The notes beneath the pieces were generated by a model, which did not search any database, had not been told where the DNA came from, and saw only the letters and a list, made by a program, of their open reading frames with translations. A DNA stretch of 5,288 nt from Acidimicrobiia bacterium (GTDB lineage: Bacteria > Actinomycetota > Acidimicrobiia > Spongiisociales > UBA5794), in contig JAUXCV010000129.1 of NCBI GenBank assembly GCA_030618675.1, positions 1 through 5,288 on the forward strand, written 5' to 3'. The first letter of the stretch is position 1, and the number at the start of each line of letters is the position of its first letter. A program made the position numbers and the translations under genes. This document shows, in pieces, positions 1 to 5,288 of the stretch.

Positions 1-21
1 TCGGAGTACTACGCGCGACGC

Positions 22-825
22 ATGACCCGTACCCCGGAGCCCGGGAAGATGGGCGAGGTGAGCGACGCACCGGCCAACGCGCTCGACCGTATCTTCGTCC
101 AATCCTCCGAGTCGATGAAGCAACTCCCCGACAACTGCGTTGCCCTCATGGTGACCTCGCCGCCGTACAACGTCGGTAAGGACTACGACGAAGACCTCGA
201 CCTCAGTGAGTACTTGAGCCTGCTCCGACGGGTCTTCACCGAGACGTACCGCGTCGTCGAACCCGGGGGGCGTGTCGCTGTGAACGTGGCGAACCTCGGC
301 CGCAAGCCGTACCTGCCTCTCAATCACCTCATCGGCGTGCTTCTCACCGAGATCGGGTTCATGCTCCGCGGCGAGATCATCTGGAAGAAGGCGAAGGCGG
401 CCGGGGGATCGACCGCGTGGGGATCGTGGCAGTCGGCGAAGAACCCGACGCTTCGTGACGTACACGAGTACGTCCTCGTCGCATCGAAGGAATCGTTCCG
501 AAGGGAGCGGAAGGGCGACGACACGATCTCGAAGGAGGACTTCCTCGAGGCAACGATGTCCGTGTGGGACATTCTCCCTGAGTCGGCCCGAAGAGTTGGG
601 CACCCGGCGCCGTTCCCGACCGAACTGCCACGGCGGCTCATCGAGTTGTATACCTTCGAGGGTGATCTGGTGCTCGACCCATTCCTTGGATCCGGATCGA
701 CGGCGATCGCCGCAGTGCAGACCGGGCGACACTTCGTCGGCTACGAAACCGATTCGGAGTACGCCGCCCTTGCGGAGAAGCGGATAGCCACGGCCCGGGC
801 CGGGCATCGGGCGACGCTGTTTTGA
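22..825 (+). CDS. Beta-class site-specific DNA methyltransferase (probable N4-cytosine)
   Basis: This enzyme transfers a methyl group from S-adenosylmethionine to a base in a specific duplex DNA site. The catalytic motif IV TSPPY (residues 45-49 from ATG 22) precedes the AdoMet-binding motif I, DPFLGSGST (219-227), followed by VGYETD (239-244). This order is the beta-class layout. SPPY is the form typical of N4-cytosine enzymes, although adenine methylation cannot be excluded. Between them lie VANLGRKPY (89-97), WGSW (133-136), LRDVHEYVLV (144-153) and HPAPFPTELP (194-203), which I recognise from prokaryotic site-specific methyltransferases of this size. The catalytic region looks complete. 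The start is uncertain. ATG 22 forms an ATGA with a possible upstream stop. ATG 49 has GGAG at 36-39, and GTG 58 has GGGAAG at 43-48. The frame is also open back to base 1, so a longer protein is possible. No endonuclease gene is visible, and the downstream gene overlaps its stop. Confidence is high for the family and moderate for the base modified. Confidence 0.93.
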   Translation: MTRTPEPGKMGEVSDAPANALDRIFVQSSESMKQLPDNCVALMVTSPPYNVGKDYDEDLDLSEYLSLLRRVFTETYRVVEPGGRVAVNVANLGRKPYLPLNHLIGVLLTEIGFMLRGEIIWKKAKAAGGSTAWGSWQSAKNPTLRDVHEYVLVASKESFRRERKGDDTISKEDFLEATMSVWDILPESARRVGHPAPFPTELPRRLIELYTFEGDLVLDPFLGSGSTAIAAVQTGRHFVGYETDSEYAALAEKRIATARAGHRATLF

Positions 826-1481
826 CCGACGAGCCGATCCGATCGGACACCCCGATGGAGAAGGCCGTTCTGGCAACCGTTCCGTTCCTGGCCATCGGTC
901 TCGTCGGGTCGATGCCGCTCATCCTCGTCCGGTGGTCGCCGCCACCGTTCGGTGTCGTGATCGTTCACCTCGCCGTTCTCGTGTTCCTCGGGTTGGTCGC
1001 TGTGATTCGACTTGCCCCGATGGCCGGCATCGACTGGTTCAAAGGACGGGCGTGGTCACCGTTCTGGCGTTCGGCCGCGTCTGGAATCTCAGTGGTGTTC
1101 CTGGTGACCGGCATGGTCGGCCTCGTGACGCTTGCATCTTCGGCCGCGCTGCGATATCCGCCTTCCATGCAGTTCCTCCAACTGCTCTCGGCACTGGACA
1201 TCGCATGGGCGGGCGCTGCCCTCGTGATCGGGATCTACCGTGCCTGGCGTCTCCCCGCGGCAGTAGCGGCGGGCACAGTGCTTGCGATCGTCTGCGTCTG
1301 GTCGATCTGGCGGTATCTCGATGTCGTCGGGTTCGGTCCGGCCGGTGAGTGGATCGTCGACTCGGCGGCGCTCGCCAGGCATGTGCTGCCATTCGACGTG
1401 GCGGCCGCTGTGATGGCCGTCGGGGCGTTCGTATTCGGGACGCGCCGTCAGGCGATGGAACAGGCGAGTCCCCAGTCGTAG
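822..1481 (+). CDS. Six-helix integral membrane protein of unknown function
   Basis: I do not recognise the family. The 219-residue product is strongly hydrophobic, with six likely membrane helices at about residues 17-36, 43-63, 87-107, 119-140, 145-165 and 188-206. It has short polar loops, a hydrophilic N-terminus of about 15 residues and a short polar C-terminal tail. The loop after helix 2 is rich in Trp and basic residues (DWFKGRAWSPFWR, 71-83). No catalytic motif, cysteine pair or signal-peptide cleavage site stands out. The TTG start overlaps the methyltransferase stop as TTGA, which suggests translational coupling. No good ribosome-binding site precedes either TTG 822 or the alternative ATG 855, which would remove 11 residues. 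The last 34 bases also code on the other strand for the end of the DUF547 gene. A role linked to the methyltransferase is possible only by position. The open frame and consistent hydrophobic pattern make it a real gene, but its function is unknown. Confidence 0.8.
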   Translation: MTDEPIRSDTPMEKAVLATVPFLAIGLVGSMPLILVRWSPPPFGVVIVHLAVLVFLGLVAVIRLAPMAGIDWFKGRAWSPFWRSAASGISVVFLVTGMVGLVTLASSAALRYPPSMQFLQLLSALDIAWAGAALVIGIYRAWRLPAAVAAGTVLAIVCVWSIWRYLDVVGFGPAGEWIVDSAALARHVLPFDVAAAVMAVGAFVFGTRRQAMEQASPQS

Positions 1482-2224
1482 GGCACGTACACGACCTTCG
1501 GTGACGAACCGACCACCCAATCGGCGTCCTCGACCGGTAGCCATCTGGAGATGACCGTCGAGAGATGCTTCTTGCGCGATGGGAGCCACGTGGGCATCCG
1601 ATCCGGACGGGTGAAATCGCCTCCGTACCAGAGGAAGATGCGGGAAAGTCTCAGCGTCCCGGTGGTGCGGTCGACAGAAGCGCCACCGCCGGCGAGGAAT
1701 GAGCGCATCTGGTCGTCGAGTTGGTCGTCGATGTTCTCGCCGAACGGTTCGTATCTGAGAGTCGGACAGGAGACGGATCCACAGACGAGAGCGCCGTGGA
1801 CTCGGGGATCGCCGAACCGGCGGATCTTCCCGTGTTCGATGTCGTTGAGCGATAGTGATTCGCCGGCGATCGTTGCCCACGACGTGTCGAACACACCCGG
1901 GATACGCAGGACCGTCGAGGCACCGCTTTCGAAGGCGTCGGCGGCGGTCGCCAGTGCCCCGGCGTTGTAGAGATTGAGCCAGAATGCAAGCGCTCCATCA
2001 TGAGACAGCGAGTCCGGGTCGGTGGCCTGCATGCGATCCCGGAAGGCGTCCAGGCGTTGGAGCTCGTTCGGGAGCGTTGCGATTCCGCCGGACTTCAGCG
2101 ATTCGAGGACACTTCCGAGGTCGGCCGACTCGACATTGCCTGCTCCTGACGGACTGGGTCGTCTTGTTCGGCGTGCCTGAAGGATCGACAGAGCGACCGC
2201 TATCGGATTGGGTTGATCGGCCAT
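1448..2224 (-). CDS. DUF547 domain-containing protein
   Basis: The 258-residue protein carries the DUF547 signature over about residues 75-205. FWLNLYNA lies at 81-88, GVFD at 110-113, LSLNDIEHGKIR at 124-135, DPRVHGALVCGSVSCPTLR at 139-157 and LSRIFLWYGGDF at 193-204. Near the C-terminus is YVPYDWGLA (246-254), a common ending in this family. The biochemical function of DUF547 is not established. The invariant-looking His131, His143, Cys148 and Cys153 suggest a catalytic or metal-related site, which is inference. No signal peptide or membrane helix is evident, so a cytoplasmic location is likely, whereas many bacterial relatives are exported. The ATG at 2224 is supported by GGAG on the minus strand (plus-strand 2233-2236), 8 nt upstream. 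It lies 71 bp downstream of nhaA in the same direction with no convincing terminator between them, so co-transcription is plausible. Its 3' end overlaps the convergent membrane-protein gene by 34 bp. Confidence 0.92.
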   Translation of the reverse strand: MADQPNPIAVALSILQARRTRRPSPSGAGNVESADLGSVLESLKSGGIATLPNELQRLDAFRDRMQATDPDSLSHDGALAFWLNLYNAGALATAADAFESGASTVLRIPGVFDTSWATIAGESLSLNDIEHGKIRRFGDPRVHGALVCGSVSCPTLRYEPFGENIDDQLDDQMRSFLAGGGASVDRTTGTLRLSRIFLWYGGDFTRPDRMPTWLPSRKKHLSTVISRWLPVEDADWVVGSSPKVVYVPYDWGLACSIA

Positions 2225-2232
2225 CGAGAGTG

Positions 2233-2236
2233 CTCC
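2233..2236 (-). promoter_or_regulatory. Ribosome-binding site of the DUF547 gene
   Basis: GGAG on the minus strand lies 8 nt before the ATG at 2224. It is the best Shine-Dalgarno match near the 5' end of this gene and supports the chosen start. It means the gene can be translated independently of nhaA even if both are on one transcript. Confidence 0.6.
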
Positions 2237-2295
2237 GGGGACAGGTTCCCACGCTCAACGGCGCAGGGGGTGTATGTGTTCCCGTGGACCCGCCG

Positions 2296-3675
2296 TCACT
2301 CCTCGGCGGAGCGGCCCTTGTAGAAACGGAGGTACAGGTACCCGGCGACGCCGGCCACGAACGACCCGATGAAGATTCCGATCTTGGCCTCGTCGGAGAA
2401 CAGGTGCGCATCCGGGCTCGACCGGAAAGCGAGTTCCGATATGAAGAGCGAGACGGTGAACCCTATACCCGCAAGGAACCCGAGACCGATGACGTGGCCG
2501 AAGGTGGTGTGGCGCGGCAACTGACCCAGTTTGAGCTTGAGACCGAGCCACGTTGCGAGAGCGATTCCGACCGGTTTGCCCACGATGAGGCCGACGGACA
2601 CGCCGAGCGCCACGGGGCTGGTCACGGCCTCGACAATGTCGATGTCGACGAACCGAACTCCCGCATTGGCAAGGGCGAACAGGGGGATGATCAGGAACGA
2701 CGACCAGGGATGCAGAGCGTGTTCCCACCGCTCGAGCGGCGAGACCGACTCTCTGGCGATCGCAGCGAGTTCCAGGGCGTCCTGGTCGAGACGCGCGTGA
2801 GCTTGAGGCGATGCCGCGTCCCGATCCCAGCGCTCGAGGATCCACCCGGCCCGCCTTCGGAAGTCCTTGTCGCTGTAGTAGGCCCGGGCCGGGACGAGCA
2901 GGCCCAGGATGACTCCTGCGACCGTTGCGTGCACCCCGGATTCGAGGAAGCCGTACCAGGCGAGCAGCGCCAGAGGGAGGTAGAAGATCCCGGCACGAAT
3001 CCCCGCTCGGCTGGCCACGGAGATCAGAGCCAGGGTGGCGGCGGCCACGATCAGCCAGACGAAAGCGAGGTCATCCGTGTAGAAGATCGCGATGACGAGG
3101 ATCGCCCCGATGTCATCGACGATCGCGAGAGCGAGCAGGAACAGCTTGGCTCCAACCGGGACCCTGGTCGACAACAGGGCGATCACGCCAACCGAGAAGG
3201 CGATATCGGTGGCCATCGGGATTCCCCAGCCGGCGAGCGCGTCGGCGGGACCACTCGATGCGACGAAGGCAACGTAGATGAGGGCGGGGACGACCATCCC
3301 TCCCAGGGCGGCCACGACGGGGAGCGAAGCCTTCTTCACCGAGTTCAGTTCACCGACGACGAGTTCCCGCTTGATCTCGAGGCCGACGACGAAGAAGAAG
3401 ATCGCCATCAGGCCGTCGTTGACGAAGTGCTTCAACGACTCGTCGAAGTGGAACCCCGCGACATCGAACGTGATATGGACGTTCCAGAACTCGAAGTAGG
3501 ACTCGCCCCATGCCGAGTTCGCCCAGATGAGGGCGAGGATGGTCGCGGCCAACAGCACGATCGCGCCGGAGGCCTCCGTCCGCGTGAATCCGAGTGCCGG
3601 GCGGATGAAGCGCCTCGGGATCAGATCGTCGGAATTCACCCAGGTTTTGTGGAGTGGTTCGGTGTCGCGGTCCAT
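2296..3675 (-). CDS. nhaA: NhaA-type Na+/H+ antiporter
   Basis: This inner-membrane antiporter exports Na+ (or Li+) in exchange for protons, serving pH and sodium homeostasis. The family hallmarks are all present. FVNDGLMAIFFFVVGLEIKREL spans 84-105. ATDIAF (155-160) supplies Thr156-Asp157, and AIVDDIGAI (184-192) supplies Asp187-Asp188. These match E. coli Thr132-Asp133 and the ion-binding pair Asp163-Asp164. GKPVGI (366-371) supplies Lys367, matching Lys300. HATVAG, HPWSSF and PLFALANAGV also fit. About twelve helices are visible. At 459 residues it is longer than the 388-residue E. coli protein, because of an N-terminal extension of roughly 20 residues and a charged insertion of about 40 residues (267-312) before HPW. 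That insertion should lie in the cytoplasmic loop between helices VIII and IX. No Shine-Dalgarno precedes ATG 3675, and a promoter-like sequence ends only about 10 bp upstream, so leaderless translation is possible. It is divergent from the cation-exchanger gene and precedes the DUF547 gene. Confidence 0.97.
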   Translation of the reverse strand: MDRDTEPLHKTWVNSDDLIPRRFIRPALGFTRTEASGAIVLLAATILALIWANSAWGESYFEFWNVHITFDVAGFHFDESLKHFVNDGLMAIFFFVVGLEIKRELVVGELNSVKKASLPVVAALGGMVVPALIYVAFVASSGPADALAGWGIPMATDIAFSVGVIALLSTRVPVGAKLFLLALAIVDDIGAILVIAIFYTDDLAFVWLIVAAATLALISVASRAGIRAGIFYLPLALLAWYGFLESGVHATVAGVILGLLVPARAYYSDKDFRRRAGWILERWDRDAASPQAHARLDQDALELAAIARESVSPLERWEHALHPWSSFLIIPLFALANAGVRFVDIDIVEAVTSPVALGVSVGLIVGKPVGIALATWLGLKLKLGQLPRHTTFGHVIGLGFLAGIGFTVSLFISELAFRSSPDAHLFSDEAKIGIFIGSFVAGVAGYLYLRFYKGRSAEE

Positions 3676-3685
3676 GCGAATCCGG

Positions 3686-3713
3686 AGAGTAGCGGTGCAT
3701 GACCGACTGTCCG
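3686..3713 (-). promoter_or_regulatory. Candidate promoter of nhaA
   Basis: Reading the minus strand, CGGACA (plus-strand 3708-3713; four of six to TTGACA) is followed after 16 bp by TACTCT (3686-3691), which fits the TAnnnT -10 pattern. Transcription would then begin only a few bases before the nhaA ATG at 3675, giving a leaderless or nearly leaderless message. This agrees with the lack of a ribosome-binding site. The match is short and found by eye, so it is weak evidence. Confidence 0.3.
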
Positions 3714-3727
3714 CTCAGGCGTGCGGG

Positions 3728-3733
3728 TACCAT
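3728..3733 (+). promoter_or_regulatory. Candidate -10 element of the cation-exchanger gene
   Basis: TACCAT fits the TAnnnT pattern and lies 24 bp before the GTG start, leaving room for a short leader that contains the GAAAGG ribosome-binding site. No convincing -35 hexamer sits 16-18 bp upstream, so this is a weak call. The spacer is only 82 bp, so the nhaA promoter and this one would be back to back. Confidence 0.22.
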
Positions 3734-3746
3734 CCCGTCGCGCCTC

Positions 3747-3752
3747 GAAAGG
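3747..3752 (+). promoter_or_regulatory. Ribosome-binding site deciding the GTG start at 3758
   Basis: GAAAGG lies 5 nt before GTG 3758. The frame stays open upstream into nhaA antisense as far as an ATG at 3527, but those upstream residues are polar, unlike an exchanger N-terminus. This site and the immediate start of hydrophobic helix 1 favour GTG 3758. Confidence 0.6.
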
Positions 3753-3757
3753 TTTCG

Positions 3758-4729
3758 GTGCTTCTCGACCTGATCAGGATCATCGGAGGGTTGATCGCCC
3801 TCATCTATGCCGCCGACCGGCTAGCGAAGTCCGCGGTGAGGATCTCGCGCGCTTTCGGCGTTTCCGTCATCTTCATCGGGGCGGTCGTCGTTGGCTTCGG
3901 GACGTCTGTCCCGGAGTTCGTCGTTTCGGCGCTTGCCGCGTTGGAAGGCGAACTCGACCTGGCCGTAGGCAACGTCGTCAGTTCGAATATCTCGAATGTG
4001 ACCTTCGTGCTCGGCTCCGCAGCGCTGATATCTCCACTCGCCGCCAGAGGGAGGATCTTCAGGCGCGAGGGCGCTCTCATGTTCGCATCCGTTGCCGTGT
4101 TGGCAGCCTTCCTTGCCAACGGATCGCTTGACGCCTGGGAAGGCTTCCTGCTGCTCGCTCTGCTTGGAGGGGCGATCTGGCTCATGGTCGGGTGGTCGAC
4201 TAGCGATCCAGACGCCTTGCTCGGCCAGGTCGATGACGAAGATGAACCGGACATCACCAAGGACCCTGAAGACCTCGCCGCCTGGCGGAAGAAAGTGGGC
4301 AAGGAGATCCTTGTCGGTGTGGGGGCACTGATCGTGACGGTGATCGCCGCAGATTTCCTGCTCGATGGTGTCCTTGGTGTGGGTGCGCAACTCGGACTCT
4401 CAACGCTGTTCCTCGGCGTGATCACCGGAGTGGGCACGAGTCTTCCCGAATTCGCGGCAGGTATCGCCGCGGCGCGCAATCGGGAGCCGGAGTTGGTTCT
4501 GGGGAACGTCCTCGGGTCGAACATCTTCAACTCGCTGGGTGTTATCGGACTCGCAGCGATTCTCGGTCCGGGAGAGTTATCCGCCGTCGGTATCCCGCTG
4601 CTGGCGGTCATGGTCGGTGTGATCTTCATCGCCGGAGCCTTCGCCCTCACCGGCAGGCGTATCAACCGGATCGAAGGCGGAATCCTGTTGGCGATGTTCG
4701 CCGCCTTCGTCATCTACGCCTTCATCTAA
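3758..4729 (+). CDS. CaCA-superfamily Na+/Ca2+ exchanger-like transporter (YrbG type)
   Basis: This membrane antiporter is expected to exchange Ca2+ for Na+ (or another monovalent cation). Two inverted alpha-repeats define the family. Repeat 1 has GFGTSVPE (46-53) then GNVVSSNISN (71-80). Repeat 2 has GVGTSLPE (224-231) then GNVLGSNIFN (249-258). Glu53, Asn77, Glu231 and Asn255 occupy the expected ion-pathway positions. The two five-helix halves are joined by a polar, acidic loop (about 148-182) containing DDEDEPD (159-165). The length of 323 residues from GTG 3758 is close to E. coli YrbG. The last residues, FVIYAFI, end in a helix with almost no tail, as is common for this family. The start is chosen from the GAAAGG site and the position of helix 1. 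The gene is divergent from nhaA. A CAX-type Ca2+/H+ exchanger is less likely given the GTSxPE and GSNIFN motifs. The actual ion specificity is not readable from the sequence. Confidence 0.95.
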   Translation: MLLDLIRIIGGLIALIYAADRLAKSAVRISRAFGVSVIFIGAVVVGFGTSVPEFVVSALAALEGELDLAVGNVVSSNISNVTFVLGSAALISPLAARGRIFRREGALMFASVAVLAAFLANGSLDAWEGFLLLALLGGAIWLMVGWSTSDPDALLGQVDDEDEPDITKDPEDLAAWRKKVGKEILVGVGALIVTVIAADFLLDGVLGVGAQLGLSTLFLGVITGVGTSLPEFAAGIAAARNREPELVLGNVLGSNIFNSLGVIGLAAILGPGELSAVGIPLLAVMVGVIFIAGAFALTGRRINRIEGGILLAMFAAFVIYAFI

Positions 4730-4732
4730 CCC

Positions 4733-4799
4733 CTCCCTTGGCGTCTGGCGTCCATCCGCCACGGGATACGAGCTGTGCGGACGCCAAACGCCTGGGGGG
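4733..4799. repeat. Long imperfect inverted repeat with TGGCGTC heptamers (operator or terminator)
   Basis: The arms 4733-4753 and 4779-4799 are complementary at 19 of 21 positions in a + strand transcript, counting two G-U pairs. The mismatches are T/T at 4739/4793 and C/A at 4745/4787. The core arms are 4740-4753 and 4779-4792. The intervening 25 nt is long for a hairpin loop, though TCCGC (4755-4759) could pair instead with GCGGA (4777-4781). The left arm is a direct tandem of TGGCGTC (4739-4745 and 4746-4752). The right arm has GACGCCA (4780-4786) plus a degenerate copy. The repeat begins 3 bp after the exchanger stop and ends 47 bp before the AbiEi-like ATG. It could end exchanger transcription, but no T-tract follows. 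It could equally be a DNA site for a dimeric regulator. Confidence 0.7.
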
Positions 4800-4846
4800 C
4801 GATCGGGGGTCTTCACATCGGGGCGGCGCTCTGGCACGGTGTCAGC

Positions 4847-5288
4847 ATGGAAGAAAGGGAGCGCCGTCTCAACACGATCGCCCGAGATCAGCGAGGGTTG
4901 TTCACGATCGCTCAAGGTCTCGCCTGCGGCTTTCCCCGAGCGACGATCAACGGCAGGGTCACTCGCGGCAGGTACGAGGCGATCTTCCCAGGTATCTACG
5001 GGATGGCAGGATCCGAGGACTCGTGGCACCGCCGGGTGTTGGCGTCGGTTCTGTCGGCAACTAGTCCGGCGGGGGCCTCACACCGGACGGCGGCGTATCT
5101 GTGGGGTCTGACCTCCACGAGGCCGGACGAGATCGAGGTGGTCACGCCGAGACACCACCGTCGGAAGCGCTCGGACTTCGCTGAACACGAATCGAAAGAT
5201 CTCATGAAGTCGGACGTGGTGCTGGTGGATGGCATCCCCGTAACGACAGCGGTGCGCACCGTCGTTGACCTCGGTGCCTCCGCACCTC
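4847..5288 (+). CDS. AbiEi-like winged-helix protein, 5' part (cut by window edge)
   Basis: The frame from ATG 4847 runs open to the window edge (147 complete codons). It encodes an N-terminal helix-turn-helix or winged-helix region of the AbiEi antitoxin-domain type. ARDQRGLFTIAQGLACGF lies at 12-29, then RATINGRVTRGRYEAIFPG (31-49) and a short beta element IYGMAG (50-55). SHRTAAYLWGL (78-88) and DGIPVTTAVRTVVDLGA (128-144) follow, both recurrent in this actinobacterial family. Full-length relatives are commonly about 280-310 residues and often end in a DUF559/Vsr-like nuclease-fold domain. Whether this one does is not visible. AbiEi proper is the antitoxin and autorepressor of the AbiE type IV toxin-antitoxin system, but many of these relatives stand alone, with no AbiEii nucleotidyltransferase. 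No Shine-Dalgarno precedes the ATG. The long inverted repeat immediately upstream is a possible binding site for its own product. Confidence is good for the gene and family, low for a toxin-antitoxin role. Confidence 0.85.
   Translation, partial: MEERERRLNTIARDQRGLFTIAQGLACGFPRATINGRVTRGRYEAIFPGIYGMAGSEDSWHRRVLASVLSATSPAGASHRTAAYLWGLTSTRPDEIEVVTPRHHRRKRSDFAEHESKDLMKSDVVLVDGIPVTTAVRTVVDLGASAP

Noticed and set aside
792..804. GGCCCGGGCCGGG near the end of the methyltransferase gene, repeated exactly at 2881-2893 in nhaA
   Set aside because: Both copies are inside coding sequence and encode Ala/Arg/Pro-rich stretches. In GC-rich DNA two copies are easily explained by composition, and nothing suggests a shared function or a methylation target.
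1089..1880. A 263-residue minus-strand frame spanning the membrane-protein and DUF547 genes
   Set aside because: It is Arg/Pro/His-rich with no domain, and it crosses two real genes in other frames, so it is a shadow.
2225..2295. Possible terminator between nhaA and the DUF547 gene
   Set aside because: Only very short stems such as GGGA/TCCC and a direct GTTCCC-like repeat are present, with no T-tract, so there is no convincing hairpin.
1984..3702. A 572-residue open frame on the + strand across nhaA and part of the DUF547 gene
   Set aside because: It is antisense to two strongly recognised genes. The predicted product is an unstructured-looking, Asp/Glu/Arg/Gly-rich sequence with no domain, which is what the opposite strand of GC-rich membrane-protein codons gives.
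3527..3757. N-terminal extension of the exchanger back to an ATG inside nhaA
   Set aside because: The extra 77 residues are polar, lie antisense to nhaA and do not resemble an exchanger N-terminus. GTG 3758 has a ribosome-binding site and begins at helix 1.
3805..4713. A 302-residue open frame on the minus strand inside the exchanger gene
   Set aside because: It lies wholly antisense to the exchanger. Its Ser/Thr/Pro/Ala-rich composition is a codon-bias shadow, with no recognisable motif.

Overview
The window is a GC-rich bacterial segment (clearly above 60% by eye, not counted). Codon third positions are mostly G or C, GTG and TTG starts are likely, and several ribosome-binding sites are weak or absent. 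The right-edge gene belongs to the AbiEi-like winged-helix family that is abundant in Actinomycetota. A member of that phylum, perhaps a deep-branching class such as Acidimicrobiia, is my best guess. This rests on gene style only; no rRNA or other marker is present.

Layout. (1) At 1-1481 on the + strand, a beta-class DNA methyltransferase of the SPPY (probable N4-cytosine) type is followed by a six-helix membrane protein of unknown function, whose TTG start overlaps the methyltransferase stop. (2) At 1448-3675 on the - strand, an NhaA-type Na+/H+ antiporter is followed 71 bp later by a DUF547 protein. The 3' end of the DUF547 gene overlaps the membrane-protein gene by 34 bp, tail to tail. (3) At 3758-4729 on the + strand, a CaCA-superfamily cation exchanger of the YrbG type is divergent from nhaA across an 82-bp spacer. 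(4) At 4730-4846, an intergenic stretch carries a long imperfect inverted repeat built on TGGCGTC heptamers. (5) From 4847 to the right edge lies the 5' part of an AbiEi-like winged-helix gene.

How the genes may work together. The clearest functional link is the divergent nhaA / Na+/Ca2+-exchanger pair. One protein exports Na+ using the proton gradient, and the other is expected to export Ca2+ using the Na+ gradient. The methyltransferase has no visible restriction partner here, although its left neighbour is cut off. The AbiEi-like gene may or may not have a toxin partner beyond the right edge. I see no CRISPR array, tRNA, rRNA, insertion sequence or prophage gene. Nothing in the window amounts to a clearly new system. 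The most worthwhile leads are the inverted repeat before the AbiEi-like gene, the methyltransferase-membrane protein coupling, and the divergent ion-transport pair.
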